A DNA stretch of 64,000 nucleotides from Erythrobacter sp. WG (GCF_026586795.1 NZ_JAPFGY010000019.1:1-64000); one strand, 5' to 3'. Shown: positions 17,806 to 27,509, counted from the stretch's first letter. Notes: generated by a model from the sequence alone, not told the origin. Translations and numbers: made by a program.

Positions 17806-18572
17806 GCGGCAAAACCCGCCGCGCGGGCGAGGCTGGCGGCCCCTTCACGAATGAAGCCGTGGTCCGATCCCAGCAGGAAGAAACTCGCGCCCTGTTCGCG
17901 CCACAGGGCCACGTCTGCCGACCGGGGGGTGAACATCCCGCAGGCCCGCCCGGCAGCGCGGCAGGCGGCAAGGATGCGCTCCACAGTTGCGATCACGTCG
18001 GGATCGTCAGGCGATGTGCAGCCCAGGGCAATCGTGAGATCGATGCGCCCGATGAACAGCGCATCGATCCCCGGCACCGCGGCGATGGCGTCGATTTCGT
18101 CAAGCGCTTCAAGGTCTTCGATCTGCGCGATCACCACGCTGCGCGCGGCGCTGGCGGCGAGGTGTTCGGGGATCGGCGTGGTGCCGTATCCCGCCGCGCG
18201 GCTCGATCCGGCATAGCCGCGCCGCGCGGGGCCGCCGCCGGGGCCGTAGTGGACGCTGGCGGCGATCGCCTCGGCCTCGGCGGCGGAGCGCACGTGCGGC
18301 ACCAGCACGCCGTCCGCGCCGCAATCGAGGGCATTGAGGATCTCGTGCGCCGCCGAGGAGGCGGGCCGGACCAGCACCGGCATCCCCCCGGCGCGCGCGG
18401 CGAGGATGCAGGCATCGAGATCGCGGCGGTCGAAGGGGGCGTGCTCGGCATCGAGGCACAGGCAGTCGAGGCCCGTGCCGGCCAGCACCTCGACGATATG
18501 CGGGTGCGGGGTCTTGACGAAGGTGCCCAGCAAGGGGGCGCCGCTGGCGAGGCGGGTCTTGAAGCTGTCCAT
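17802..18572 (-). CDS. HpcH/HpaI-type class II aldolase
   Basis: A 256-aa TIM-barrel enzyme of the family that splits 4-hydroxy-2-oxo acids into pyruvate and an aldehyde. Markers are LCLDAEHAPFDRRDLDA, the substrate-arginine strand VLVRPA, GADGVLVPHVRSAAEA, and the metal ligands in VIAQIED and FIGRIDLTIALG. I start at the ATG at 18572 (MDSFKTRLAS), 5 nt after the preceding gene's stop; a slightly longer frame adds nine poor residues. It sits between the MetE-like gene and the MFS gene, so it probably performs the carbon-carbon cleavage of this operon. Confidence 0.87.
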   Translation of the reverse strand: MDSFKTRLASGAPLLGTFVKTPHPHIVEVLAGTGLDCLCLDAEHAPFDRRDLDACILAARAGGMPVLVRPASSAAHEILNALDCGADGVLVPHVRSAAEAEAIAASVHYGPGGGPARRGYAGSSRAAGYGTTPIPEHLAASAARSVVIAQIEDLEALDEIDAIAAVPGIDALFIGRIDLTIALGCTSPDDPDVIATVERILAACRAAGRACGMFTPRSADVALWREQGASFFLLGSDHGFIREGAASLARAAGFAA

Positions 18573-18577
18573 CGCCC

Positions 18578-19732
18578 TCAGGCCGCCACGCCGCGCCACA
18601 GGCGCTCGCTCGCCAGCGCTGCGCCGTCTGCCAGCGTCCTGAGCTTGGCCCAGACGATCTCGGGATCGACCACGCCGAACCCTGCGAAGGTCGAAAAGCC
18701 GCAGTCCGTTCCGGCGATCACCCGCTCACGCCCGATGATGTTGGCATAACGCTCGATCCGCTCGGCGACGACGCGGGGGTGTTCGATGAAATTGGTGGTG
18801 CTGTCGATCACGCCGGGGATGAGGACCTTCTCCTCAGGGATGAGGTGCGCCATTTCGGCGAAATAGGTCCAGTCGGCCTGGTGGCGCGGGTTGCTGGTCT
18901 CGAACAGCAGGCCGGCGGGCTTGGCCTGCATCAGGGTGGGCAGGATCACGCCCATCTCGACGTCGCAGCAATGGGGGCCCTCGTAATTGCCCCAGCACAC
19001 ATGCATCCGCACGCGATCGGCAGGAACGTTGCGCAGGGCGTGGTTCAGCGCCTCGACATGGCCGCCGATAAGGCGCAGGTATTCCTCGTCCGAACGGTCC
19101 TTGTACATCATGTGGCGGCCCAGTCCGAGGTCCGGGCTGTCCAGTTGCAGCAGCAGCCCCGCCGCGACGATGGCCTCGTATTCGGGCCGCATCGCTTCGG
19201 CCAGCGCCTCGAGATAGGCGTCCTGCGAGGGATAGTGCTCGTTGGGCTGGAACAGCGCGATCACGCCGGGCGAGGCAGAATTCATGAAACCGCCGACCGG
19301 CGCGTGGTTCGCCATCGCGGCGGCCATGTGGGCAAGGTCTGCTTCGAGCGGCGCCATCGACTTTACTTCGATAGGCCCGATGCACTTGGGCCGCCGGTAG
19401 GTGGGCGTCCCGCCGCCCTTGGCCTGCCGTTCGAGGAAGCTCGGGAACATCTCGAGGTCTTTGGGCGGCGTGCGCGGGCTGTCGCCGTCAAAGCCGGTGA
19501 TGCGGTCCTTGATATAGGTCGCGTAGCTGATCTTGGACATCTCCCCGTCCGAGACGAGATCGATCCCGGCCTCGACCTGAAGGCGCACCACATCATCCAC
19601 CGCCGCGCCGATCACCGCATCGAACCGGGCCTGATCGATGGCCTCGCCGCGTTCCTGCGCGAAGACGAGATCGGTGACGTCCCTGGAGCGCGGGAGCGAG
19701 CCGACGTGGGTGGTCAGGATGCGTTGGGGCAT
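18578..19732 (-). CDS. MetE C-terminal-like zinc methyl/alkyl-transferase family protein
   Basis: A 384-aa (betaalpha)8 protein of the 'cobalamin-independent methionine synthase II' family, which also includes epoxyalkane:coenzyme M transferase. It begins MPQRILTTHVGSLPRSRDVTD. The zinc-thiolate site seems complete: MHVCWGN (His and Cys), LLFETSNP (Glu) and AGTDCGFSTFAG (Cys). It lacks the N-terminal half of true MetE, so it is unlikely to make methionine from methyltetrahydrofolate alone. It probably moves a methyl or alkyl group to or from a thiol, or works on a sulfur compound. It starts 4 nt after the hydrolase gene. Confidence 0.82.
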   Translation of the reverse strand: MPQRILTTHVGSLPRSRDVTDLVFAQERGEAIDQARFDAVIGAAVDDVVRLQVEAGIDLVSDGEMSKISYATYIKDRITGFDGDSPRTPPKDLEMFPSFLERQAKGGGTPTYRRPKCIGPIEVKSMAPLEADLAHMAAAMANHAPVGGFMNSASPGVIALFQPNEHYPSQDAYLEALAEAMRPEYEAIVAAGLLLQLDSPDLGLGRHMMYKDRSDEEYLRLIGGHVEALNHALRNVPADRVRMHVCWGNYEGPHCCDVEMGVILPTLMQAKPAGLLFETSNPRHQADWTYFAEMAHLIPEEKVLIPGVIDSTTNFIEHPRVVAERIERYANIIGRERVIAGTDCGFSTFAGFGVVDPEIVWAKLRTLADGAALASERLWRGVAA

Positions 19733-19736
19733 GGGG

Positions 19737-20474
19737 TCAGGCGGTCCTCTCTTGAAGGGCGTGTGTCGCGGCGAGCCACGCGGCCAGCTGCCCGGCGAGC
19801 GCGCGGGGCGCCTCGAGCGGGAGCATATGGCCGGCAGACTCGATGTGGAGCTGCGCACCGGGGATCAGCGCCTGCCAGCGGCGGTGCCAGTCGGGCGGGC
19901 AGAGCGCGTCCTCCGCGCCCGCCATCAGCAGGACGGGGCAGGCGAGGCGGGCGAGCGCCGCAACCCGGTCGGCGCGCCGGCGCAGCGCCTCGGATTGGCG
20001 GATGAACACCTCGGGTCCGAGCGCCATTCCCATGTCGCGCAGCAGGTCGAGGAGGGGCAGGTTGCCGCGGTTGGCAGCGGCGAGGTAGTTGGGCTTCAAC
20101 TCCTCCACCAGCACCCGCTCGAGGCCACCTGCACGGACTTCGGCCTGCTGGGCGGGGCGGTGCGCGGCACGTTCCGGCAAGTCGGCGGTGGCGTTGTAGC
20201 CGATGAGGGCAAGGCCCGCGACGCGTTCGGGCGCCAGCACCGCCATCTCGACCGCGACGATCGCGCCCATCGAGAAGCCGACGGCGAGGAACGGCCCGTC
20301 CCGTGCCGCCAGTGCGCGAGCGGCCATCGCGGCGATGCTGTCGTCGCGCGTGGTGTCGGCATCCACCGCCGCGTGCCCTGTCGCCGCTTCAAGCGTCTGC
20401 CGGACCGTCTCGGTCCACAGCCGGGCATCGCACATATTGCCCGGTATCAGGAGCGGGAGCGGGGCGGCGTTCAT
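19737..20474 (-). CDS. Alpha/beta-hydrolase
   Basis: A 245-aa single-domain hydrolase. The nucleophile elbow GFSMGA carries the catalytic Ser; the acid is likely the Asp in GAEDALCPP and the base the His in SAGHMLPLEAP. The N-terminus LLIPGNMCDARLW holds the oxyanion region in a form usual for small esterase/lactonase-like enzymes. The substrate is unknown. Its start overlaps the LacI stop by 4 nt, and the MetE-like gene follows after 4 nt. An ester- or lactone-opening step in the catabolic route is the simplest guess. Confidence 0.85.
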   Translation of the reverse strand: MNAAPLPLLIPGNMCDARLWTETVRQTLEAATGHAAVDADTTRDDSIAAMAARALAARDGPFLAVGFSMGAIVAVEMAVLAPERVAGLALIGYNATADLPERAAHRPAQQAEVRAGGLERVLVEELKPNYLAAANRGNLPLLDLLRDMGMALGPEVFIRQSEALRRRADRVAALARLACPVLLMAGAEDALCPPDWHRRWQALIPGAQLHIESAGHMLPLEAPRALAGQLAAWLAATHALQERTA

Positions 20475-21502
20475 CCCAGCCGCGCCGAGCGGCCGGGCAG
20501 GAACTCGCCGCCGAACAGGCGCTGTTCGGGAATCATGCCGGGCTGCTCGATCCGCTCGATCAGCATATCGACCGCGGCCTGCGCCATGCGCCGCACCGGC
20601 TGGCGGATGGTGGTGAGCTGGTAGCCGCCCCAGGTCGCCGGGCCCACCCCGTCGAAGCCGACGATAGACAGCTGTTCGGGGATGGCGAGGTCATAAGTGC
20701 CGCGCGCGCAATCGATCGCGCCCATCGCCATCGCGTCATTGGTGGCGATCACCGCATCGAGCTTGCCGCCCGCAGCCTCCATCAGCGCGCGCAGCCCTTC
20801 CTCGCCAGAGCGATAGTCGAAGCGGCCGCGATGGAGGGGCGCCTCGATCCCCGCCGCGGCAAGATGACGACGCGCGGAATCGAGCCGCTCCTCGCCGACA
20901 TAGCTGTCCTCCGGCCCGGCGATGATCCCGAAGCGGCGGTGCCCGGCGGCGAGCAGGTGCTTGACCAGCTCGCGCATCCCCGCCGCGCTGTCGCAGGCGA
21001 CGCTGGCGGCCGGTTCGGCATCGCCGACGCGGTTGTAGAGGATGATCGGGATGCCGCGGTCGTGGAACTGGCGGATCTGCTCGTCCTTCAAGCGCGCGGC
21101 GATGATCGCCCCGTCGACCCGGTAAGGCCAGATCAGGCCCAGCATCTCGTCGATCTCGCTCTCCGCTGCTAGGCTGAACAGGAGCACCCGGTGTCCGGTC
21201 GCAGACAGGCGCTGGGTCAGCTCGGCAAGCACTTCGGGGTAATAGAGGTTGGTGAGGTTCGAGATCACCACCGCGACGAGATTGGTGCGCCGGGTGATGA
21301 GGCCGCGGGCGAAGGCGTTCGGCTGATAGCCCAGCTGCTTGGCCGCACGCATGATCTTCTCGCGCGTCTTGGGCGCGATCGAGGCGCCCTTGCGAAACGC
21401 GCGGCTGACCGCCGACTGGGAGACGCCGGCGAGTTCCGCCACGTCATACGACGTCGCGCCCGAGCCAGCGTGCGCCGCCTCAGGCAGCTTCTTCTTTGGC
21501 AT
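20471..21502 (-). CDS. LacI-family transcriptional regulator
   Basis: A 343-aa repressor with an N-terminal LacI helix-turn-helix ([20 protein letters not shown], about residues 17-36), the hinge [14 protein letters not shown] and a periplasmic-binding-protein-like sensor domain. It is unusual in lying inside the operon as the second gene: its start overlaps the 3' end of the HisD-like gene by 23 nt, and its stop overlaps the hydrolase gene by 4 nt. It therefore probably represses its own operon and the divergent receptor, with a pathway compound as inducer. Confidence 0.9.
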   Translation of the reverse strand: MPKKKLPEAAHAGSGATSYDVAELAGVSQSAVSRAFRKGASIAPKTREKIMRAAKQLGYQPNAFARGLITRRTNLVAVVISNLTNLYYPEVLAELTQRLSATGHRVLLFSLAAESEIDEMLGLIWPYRVDGAIIAARLKDEQIRQFHDRGIPIILYNRVGDAEPAASVACDSAAGMRELVKHLLAAGHRRFGIIAGPEDSYVGEERLDSARRHLAAAGIEAPLHRGRFDYRSGEEGLRALMEAAGGKLDAVIATNDAMAMGAIDCARGTYDLAIPEQLSIVGFDGVGPATWGGYQLTTIRQPVRRMAQAAVDMLIERIEQPGMIPEQRLFGGEFLPGRSARLG

Positions 21503-22769
21503 AGCGTCTCACCCGGATGTCGGCCTGCTCCTTGTGCCCGGCAAAGCCCTCGATGGCGCACAGGCGCGAGCAATATTCCCCCACCATCCGGCTCGCCGCA
21601 TCGGTCAGCACGCGCTGATAGGTACACGTCTTGATGAACTTGCCAACCCACAGCCCCCCGGTGAAACGGGCATTGCCGCGGGTGGGGAGGGTATGGTTGG
21701 TGCCGATCACCTTGTCGCCATAGGAGACATTGGTGCGCTCGCCGAGGAACAGGGCGCCGTAATTGGTCATGTTGGCGAGGAAATAGTCGGGATCGCGGGT
21801 CATCACCTGGACGTGCTCGGAAGCAATCTGGTCGGCGATTGCGACCATTTCCTCGTAGCTGTCGGCGACGATCACCTGTCCATAGTCCGCCCAGGCCTTG
21901 GCGGCGATGGGCGCGGTGGGGAGGGTAGTGAGCTGGCGCTCGATCTCGGCCATGGTGTCGCGCGCGAGCTTTTCCGAATTGGTCAGCAGCACGGCGGGCG
22001 AGTTCGGCCCGTGCTCGGCCTGGCCGAGGAGGTCGGCGGCGCACAGCTCGCCGTCGACCGTCTCGTCGGCGATCACCAGCGTCTCCGTGGGACCTGCTAG
22101 AAGGTCGATGCCGATCTTCCCGAAAAGCTGGCGCTTGGCCTCGGCGACATAGGCGTTGCCGGGACCCACGATCATGTCGACGCTGGCGATCGTCTCGGTA
22201 CCGAGCGCCATCGCCGCGACCGCCTGCACCCCGCCCACGCAATAGATCTCGTCCGCGCCCGCCATGTGCATGGCGACGACGATCGCCGGGTTGGGCTTGC
22301 CCTGGTAGGGCGGGGCGACCGAGACGATCCGCTTGACCCCTGCGACCTTGGCGGTGACCACGCTCATGTGCGCCGAGGCGACCAGCGGATACTTGCCGCC
22401 CGGCACGTAGCAGCCGACCGAATTGACCGGGATGTTGCGGTGGCCGAGCACCACACCCGGCAGCGTCTCGACCTCGACGTCCTTCAACGCATCGCGCTGG
22501 ATCTGCGCGAAGTTCCGCACCTGTGCCTGGGCGAAGCGGATGTCCTCGATCACCTGCGGGTCGAGCTCGGCATAGGCGGCGTCGATCTCTGCCTGGGACA
22601 GGCGGAAGTCGGCAGGGTTCCAGCCGTCGAACTTTTCCGACCACTCGCGCATTGCATCGTCACCGCGCGCCTTGATGTCGGCGATGATCGTTTCGACCGT
22701 GGCGCGGACCTGCGCATCGGCTTCGGCGGCGGCATCCTCGGTGATGCCGGTCTTGAGATAGCGTGCCAC
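21480..22769 (-). CDS. HisD-like NAD-dependent dehydrogenase (HpsN-like)
   Basis: A 429-aa histidinol-dehydrogenase homologue. Zinc ligands and catalytic residues of HisD are kept: the Gln and His of GQAEHGPN, the Glu-His of ASEHVQVM, the Asp of [15 protein letters not shown] and the His of [11 protein letters not shown]. It does not sit in a his operon but with catabolic genes, a LacI regulator and a TonB receptor. That fits the HpsN-like branch, whose known member oxidises 2,3-dihydroxypropane-1-sulfonate in two steps. The substrate here is unknown. I chose the GTG at 22769 (VARYLKTG), which has GGGAGA upstream and gives the normal length; the longer open frame adds a non-homologous leader. 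It is the first gene of the six-gene operon. Confidence 0.85.
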   Translation of the reverse strand: MARYLKTGITEDAAAEADAQVRATVETIIADIKARGDDAMREWSEKFDGWNPADFRLSQAEIDAAYAELDPQVIEDIRFAQAQVRNFAQIQRDALKDVEVETLPGVVLGHRNIPVNSVGCYVPGGKYPLVASAHMSVVTAKVAGVKRIVSVAPPYQGKPNPAIVVAMHMAGADEIYCVGGVQAVAAMALGTETIASVDMIVGPGNAYVAEAKRQLFGKIGIDLLAGPTETLVIADETVDGELCAADLLGQAEHGPNSPAVLLTNSEKLARDTMAEIERQLTTLPTAPIAAKAWADYGQVIVADSYEEMVAIADQIASEHVQVMTRDPDYFLANMTNYGALFLGERTNVSYGDKVIGTNHTLPTRGNARFTGGLWVGKFIKTCTYQRVLTDAASRMVGEYCSRLCAIEGFAGHKEQADIRVRRYAKEEAA

Positions 22770-23000
22770 GTCTGTCGTCTCCCTACGAACGAACCGATCG
22801 TATGCACAAGTGACTTCGGATGCAAGCGCAACAGGTTGCCAAGGCGAGAGGCAGGCCGAGGAAAAGCGTAGTTTGCATGGCATTTCTGCAACAATCGCAA
22901 TTGATGTGCGTCAATAAGTCGGTGTTGGAACGATTCATGTTGCATCCGAAGTCAAGTGTGGCATTTCTCGTCATCGGCAAGCTATCCGAGGGGAAATCAC
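22770..23000. promoter_or_regulatory. Divergent control region for operon and TonB receptor
   Basis: This 231-nt gap is more AT-rich than its neighbours and must hold both promoters. Possible operator half-sites are TTGCA...TGCAA (22873-22891, 9-nt spacer) and ATTGA...TCAAT (22900-22915, 6-nt spacer). Either could bind the LacI protein encoded in the operon, but neither is a clear LacI-type palindrome with a central CG. Confidence 0.4.
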
Positions 23001-25631
23001 ATGGCCGGTCAGTTCAGGGACGCTATCACCGTCGGCGTCAGCATCATCGCACTCGGCGCCGCCCTGCCGGCTCAGGCGCAGGAAAATGCCGCAAGCAAGG
23101 ATGAGAGCGTCGGCATCGGCGAGATCATCGTCACTTCGCAGCGGCGGGAGGAAAACCTGCAGGATGTGCCGCTCTCGGTCTCGGCCTTCAGCGCGGAGCA
23201 GATTCTCGCCCGCGGGACCTTCGACATCGGGCGCCTCGAGGGGCTCGTGCCGGGCTTCACCTTCGGCCGTTCCGGCTCCGATGCCCGTCCCGCGATCCGC
23301 GGGGTGCGCACCGAGAATGTCGGCGTCAACGGCGACACCACAATCGGCTTCTTCGTGGACGGCATCTACCAGTCGCGCGCCAGCCAGGCGACCACCGGCT
23401 TTGTCGACATCGAGCGGGTCGAGGTCCAGCGCGGTCCTCAGGGCACGCTCTATGGCCGCAACACCTTCGGCGGTAACATCGAGATCCGCTCCGCGCGCCC
23501 CAAGCTGGGTGATCTGCTGGTCGGGGCGGACATCCATGTGGGTGAGTTCGGGCGGTTCCGCAGCGATGCCTTCGTCAACCTGCCGCTGGGCGATACGCTG
23601 GCGGTGAGGGTCGCCGGGTCATACGAGACCTCCGACGGCTGGGTCGAAAACGTCAATCCGCTCGGCAACAACCTGTTCGACGACGATAGCCGCTACCTTC
23701 GCGCCGCGATCCAGTGGGAGCCGAACGACGCCTTCTCGGCCTACCTCAAGTTCGACTATTCGCTCCGCAAGGGTGCGGGCGGCTCGGCCTTCGGCTACAA
23801 GATCATCGGGTCCTATTTCGACGTCGGCTCGCGCCAGCAGCTCTACAACGCGACGCCGGTGTTCCTCAACACCCGCCCCGGCAACCGGGACGCGATCAAC
23901 GACGCGCTGCCGGGCGGCGCTGCGACGAGCGATCTGGGCGTGCCGATCGTCGCGCCGGGTGATGGCTACACCATCGACACCGACCAGCCGACCATCCTCG
24001 ATCTCGAGAACATCGCCTTCACCGCCGATATCGCCTATGATTTCGGCGGGGTGAAGCTGCGCTCGATCACCGGCTACACCGATTTCGGCGCGGTGCGCAC
24101 GTCGGATTCGGATTTCTCCGGCAACCAGATCGCGATCGATTTCCAGGACACACGCGCGGAGACCTTCAGTCAGGAAATCCAGCTGCTGTCCAGCGACACG
24201 ACCAGCCGGCTCGACTGGGTGGTGGGGGCCTATTACTTCAAGGACGACCTGACCGGCATCTTCATCAACCAGCAGTTGCCGCGCATCATCCGCAACGTCA
24301 CGCCCAACCTCAACCTCGCCCAGAACGGCGCGGGCTTCTATGACCAGCAGCGCGCCTCGACCGAAAGCATCGCCTTCTACGGGCAGGCGAGCTACGAGGT
24401 GGTCGACAATCTGCGCCTTACGGCAGGGCTGCGCTGGACCCAGGACACCAAGGATTTCGCCTTCGCCAATGCCAACGCCGTGCTGCCAACGGCCGGCACC
24501 CCGCCGGTGCCGCAGGGCAACGCGATCACGCTGGCGACCGGGCCGATCCCCGACAGCGCCTTCGGGGTGCAGGGTGCGGCCACCAACTGCACCTTCACCA
24601 GCTTCCCTCCGCCGCGCCCGGGTTTCCAGTGCCTTGCGGCCAACACCACCGTGCTGACCGGGGCGACCTATGACACGGCCAAGTTCCGCAAGGCGACCTG
24701 GCGGCTGGCGGTCGATTACGACCTGACCCCCGAGAACCTCCTCTATGCGAGCGTGTCGACGGGCTTCCGGTCGGGCGGGTTCAATTCAGGCCAAGGGCCG
24801 GCGGCCTTGCAGCCGACCTTCGCTCCCGAAGAGGTGACGGCCTACGAAATCGGGTCGAAGAACCGCTTCCTCGACAACACCCTGCAGCTCAACCTTGCGG
24901 CATTCTACAACCGCTTCAGCGGTCTGCAGGAGCAGCGGCAGGTGCCCCAGGGCGCAACGACGCTCTCGATCATCGAAAACAGTGCCCGCGCCCGTGCCTA
25001 CGGGGCCGAGGCGGAGCTGCTGTGGCGGCCGACGCCGGGGCTCGAGATCGGGGCGAACGTGGCCTATCTCAATGCCCGTTACTCCCAATATGACCAGGTG
25101 CCCGCACCCTTCGGCACGAGCATTCTCGTCGCCGACACGACCCAGCTTGCGCCGACAGTCGTGAACGGCGTGACGATCGCGCCCGCCGGGCAGCGCCGCG
25201 TCTTTGCGCCGGGCTACAACTGCGCGCTGATCCCGGGCACCGGCGGCCCCGGACAGGCCGCAGCAGCCTTCGGCTGCAATATCGGTGGCAATGCGATCCC
25301 GCACTCGCCCGACTGGACCGGCGCCGTCTTCGCCAGCTACGAGATCGACCTCGGGGACCTCGGCACGCTGACGCCGTTTGCGATCATGAACTTCTCGTCG
25401 AGCTTCTTCGGCCAGCCGTTCAACTCGATCCTCGAGCGGCAGGAAGCTTTCCAGAAGATCGACCTGCGCCTGACCTGGGCCTACAACGAGAACGTCTCGA
25501 TCCAGGCCTTCGTCAACAACGTCACCGACGAGCAGACCATCAACCGCTTCGTGTGGGGCGGGGGCGGGGCGCTGCAGGCGAGCTTTGCACCGCCGCGCCA
25601 GTGGGGCGCGATCCTGAGCCTGCGGTTCTGA
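23001..25631 (+). CDS. TonB-dependent outer-membrane receptor
   Basis: An 876-aa receptor: signal peptide (about residues 1-27, ending LPAQAQ), TonB-box-like IGEIIVTSQRREENLQDVPL, plug domain (IRGVRTENVGVNGDTTIGFF; VQRGPQGTLYGRNTFGGNIE) and a long barrel ending WGAILSLRF. The ATG at 23001 follows GAGGGGAAA. It is divergent from the six-gene operon and is presumably its outer-membrane uptake component, co-controlled by the LacI protein. It differs enough from the receptor at 9171 (the loops are much longer) that it probably takes a different, perhaps organic rather than iron-chelate, substrate. Confidence 0.92.
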   Translation: MAGQFRDAITVGVSIIALGAALPAQAQENAASKDESVGIGEIIVTSQRREENLQDVPLSVSAFSAEQILARGTFDIGRLEGLVPGFTFGRSGSDARPAIRGVRTENVGVNGDTTIGFFVDGIYQSRASQATTGFVDIERVEVQRGPQGTLYGRNTFGGNIEIRSARPKLGDLLVGADIHVGEFGRFRSDAFVNLPLGDTLAVRVAGSYETSDGWVENVNPLGNNLFDDDSRYLRAAIQWEPNDAFSAYLKFDYSLRKGAGGSAFGYKIIGSYFDVGSRQQLYNATPVFLNTRPGNRDAINDALPGGAATSDLGVPIVAPGDGYTIDTDQPTILDLENIAFTADIAYDFGGVKLRSITGYTDFGAVRTSDSDFSGNQIAIDFQDTRAETFSQEIQLLSSDTTSRLDWVVGAYYFKDDLTGIFINQQLPRIIRNVTPNLNLAQNGAGFYDQQRASTESIAFYGQASYEVVDNLRLTAGLRWTQDTKDFAFANANAVLPTAGTPPVPQGNAITLATGPIPDSAFGVQGAATNCTFTSFPPPRPGFQCLAANTTVLTGATYDTAKFRKATWRLAVDYDLTPENLLYASVSTGFRSGGFNSGQGPAALQPTFAPEEVTAYEIGSKNRFLDNTLQLNLAAFYNRFSGLQEQRQVPQGATTLSIIENSARARAYGAEAELLWRPTPGLEIGANVAYLNARYSQYDQVPAPFGTSILVADTTQLAPTVVNGVTIAPAGQRRVFAPGYNCALIPGTGGPGQAAAAFGCNIGGNAIPHSPDWTGAVFASYEIDLGDLGTLTPFAIMNFSSSFFGQPFNSILERQEAFQKIDLRLTWAYNENVSIQAFVNNVTDEQTINRFVWGGGGALQASFAPPRQWGAILSLRF

Positions 25632-25707
25632 CTGCCGAGGGCGACATAGGCGTCACAAGCGGAGGGGCGGGATCATTCCCGCCCCCCTTCTTTTGCGCTA
25701 GCTGCGA

Positions 25708-26766
25708 TCAGGCTGCCGCGCCGCCGGCGATCTGGCGCAGCACTGCAATATCATCCCAGATGGTGACCTCTTCGCGCACACGGCCCTCGATGACCCGGAA
25801 GTGGCTGACCGCCATGATGAGCAAAGGCACGCCGGTGGGCGCGCCGTAGACCCCCTCGCCCGCGTGCGCGCCCGCCAGCGACCAGCGCACCGCCACGTCG
25901 CGCGCCTCGCCCAGGTAGGGCACCTCGGCGATGTGCTCGAGACGCAGACGCGCGCGGGGGCCGAAGGCGGCGCGGATCGGGGCGGACCATTCGGCGAGCT
26001 GATCGGGCCCGTAGAGGAAACGCCCGCCCGGCACCCAGGCATTCAGGCGGAAGTCGGAAAGGGCGGCGGCGCGGGCCGCGTCGCCCTCCTGCCAGCGGGC
26101 GCGCAGTAGGTCGGCGGCGACGGTCTGCGCATCGGTCCGCGGCGCGGCGTCGGTGCCCGTGAGCGCCTCGGCGTGGTAGGGGGCGAGCATCTGGGTGAGC
26201 GGCCTGCCCCTCTTGGCATCGCGGGCGGCCTGCTGTGCGGCGACCTTAGCGGGCGCAAAGCCCAGCTGTTCGACCAGCGCGAGGTTGTCGCGCACCAGCC
26301 ATTCCTCGACGATGCGGTTCTCGCGGCACAGACAATCGGCGATCGTGCGCACCAGCACGCGCTTGCCCGTGGCGGGGCCGAAGTCGCTGTCGCCTAAGTT
26401 GGTCATCTTCGAGGTGATGAGGTGCGAGGAAAGGAAACTCCCGTCCCCCTCGTCCGACCAGATCACGTTGTCGCCATCGAGCCTGCGGTCGGGGAACGCG
26501 GCGAGCGTCGCCCAGGTGTTGTCCACCACGGTCTGTGCCCCGGTGATCGGCCCCGCGAGCGTGTGGATCGAGCAGTCCTCGGAATACCATTCGAGGCATA
26601 GTTCGACCTCGCGGTCGTGCCAGATGCGATCGGTGATGCGGATGATGTAGTGCGGGAAATCGACGAATTCGTCCGCGAAGCCCGGCAGCGCCATACGCCG
26701 TTCGGTGCCGGGGTTCATCATGTCGGTGATGTCGGTGGTGGCGACGCGCATCACGGGGGGCGACAT
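25708..26766 (-). CDS. Double NTF2-like (SnoaL-type) domain protein
   Basis: A 352-aa cytoplasmic protein built of two NTF2/SnoaL-like cone folds. The first (about residues 30-170) includes VELCLEWYSEDCSIHTLAGP and ends VEEWLVRDNLALVEQLG. The second (about 215-345) includes VAADLLRARWQEGD and ends FRVIEGRVREEVTIWDDIAVL. Such folds serve as small isomerases, cyclases or dehydratases in polyketide and aromatic catabolism; no catalytic residue can be assigned by eye. The ATG at 26766 follows AGGAGA. It is the last gene of a four-gene operon with SDR, bicupin and a second double-NTF2-like protein. Confidence 0.8.
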   Translation of the reverse strand: MSPPVMRVATTDITDMMNPGTERRMALPGFADEFVDFPHYIIRITDRIWHDREVELCLEWYSEDCSIHTLAGPITGAQTVVDNTWATLAAFPDRRLDGDNVIWSDEGDGSFLSSHLITSKMTNLGDSDFGPATGKRVLVRTIADCLCRENRIVEEWLVRDNLALVEQLGFAPAKVAAQQAARDAKRGRPLTQMLAPYHAEALTGTDAAPRTDAQTVAADLLRARWQEGDAARAAALSDFRLNAWVPGGRFLYGPDQLAEWSAPIRAAFGPRARLRLEHIAEVPYLGEARDVAVRWSLAGAHAGEGVYGAPTGVPLLIMAVSHFRVIEGRVREEVTIWDDIAVLRQIAGGAAA

Positions 26767-26780
26767 GGGGCTCGGTTCTC

Positions 26781-27506
26781 CTATTGCGCGGTCCAGCCGC
26801 CGTCGATCAGCAGGCTGTGGCCGGTGATCATGGCCGCCGCGGGCGAGGCGAGATAAACCACCGCAGCGGCGACCTGTTCGGGGGTGGCAAGCTTGCCCAT
26901 CGGGATCATCCGGTCTACGAAGGCCCTGAACGCCGGATCGGCGAAGAAGCCTTCCGTGAGCGGCGTCTTCACGAAGGTCGGCGCGACGCAATTGACCCGG
27001 ATGCCCTGCGGCGCCAGCTCTACCGCCATCGCCTTCGACAGCCCCTCGAGCGCGTGCTTGGTCATGCAATAGACCGTGCGGTTCGGCGAGCCGACATGGC
27101 CCATCTGGCTCGTCATGTGGATGATCGCGGCGCCGCGCTCCATCCGCCGCGCAGCGGCGCGCGCGATGCGGAAAGGCGCGCGCACGTTGAGGCCGAGCAT
27201 GAGGTCGAGCGCCTCGTCTTCGACGTCGGCGAAGGGCTGGGGGCGGTTGGTGCCCGCGTTGTTGACGAGGATGTCGAAGGGCGCGGCGGCGGCGATGGCG
27301 GCGAGCACCGTCTCGCCGGTGACGTCATGGGGCCAGGCTTCGAAGGCGGAGCCGAGTTCCTGCGCGAGGCCGTCAAGTTCGGGCGAGGGTCGCGCGACGC
27401 CGGTCACGTGGGCGCCTTCCGCAACCAATGCATGACAGATCGCGCGGCCCAGCCCCTTGCTTGCGCCCGTCACCAGCGCGCGCTTTCCGGCGAGCACGCC
27501 CGCCAC
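26781..27506 (-). CDS. Short-chain dehydrogenase/reductase
   Basis: A 241-aa classical SDR. The nucleotide-binding motif TGASKGLG is at residues 13-20 and NNAG follows near residue 87. The catalytic triad is in HMTSQMGHVG (Ser) and VYCMTKHA (Tyr-x-x-x-Lys), and the C-terminus SLLIDGGWTAQ is typical. The 'S-K-G-L-G' form resembles 3-oxoacyl-ACP reductase and sugar-acid dehydrogenase types, but the substrate is unknown. It lies 3 nt after the bicupin gene and 14 nt before the NTF2-like gene, clearly one transcription unit. Confidence 0.88.
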   Translation of the reverse strand: MAGVLAGKRALVTGASKGLGRAICHALVAEGAHVTGVARPSPELDGLAQELGSAFEAWPHDVTGETVLAAIAAAAPFDILVNNAGTNRPQPFADVEDEALDLMLGLNVRAPFRIARAAARRMERGAAIIHMTSQMGHVGSPNRTVYCMTKHALEGLSKAMAVELAPQGIRVNCVAPTFVKTPLTEGFFADPAFRAFVDRMIPMGKLATPEQVAAAVVYLASPAAAMITGHSLLIDGGWTAQ

Positions 27507-27509
27507 GGG

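Noticed and set aside
21480-22769. Histidine-biosynthesis hisD
   Set aside because: No other his gene is near, and the operon, LacI regulator and divergent TonB receptor point to catabolism.
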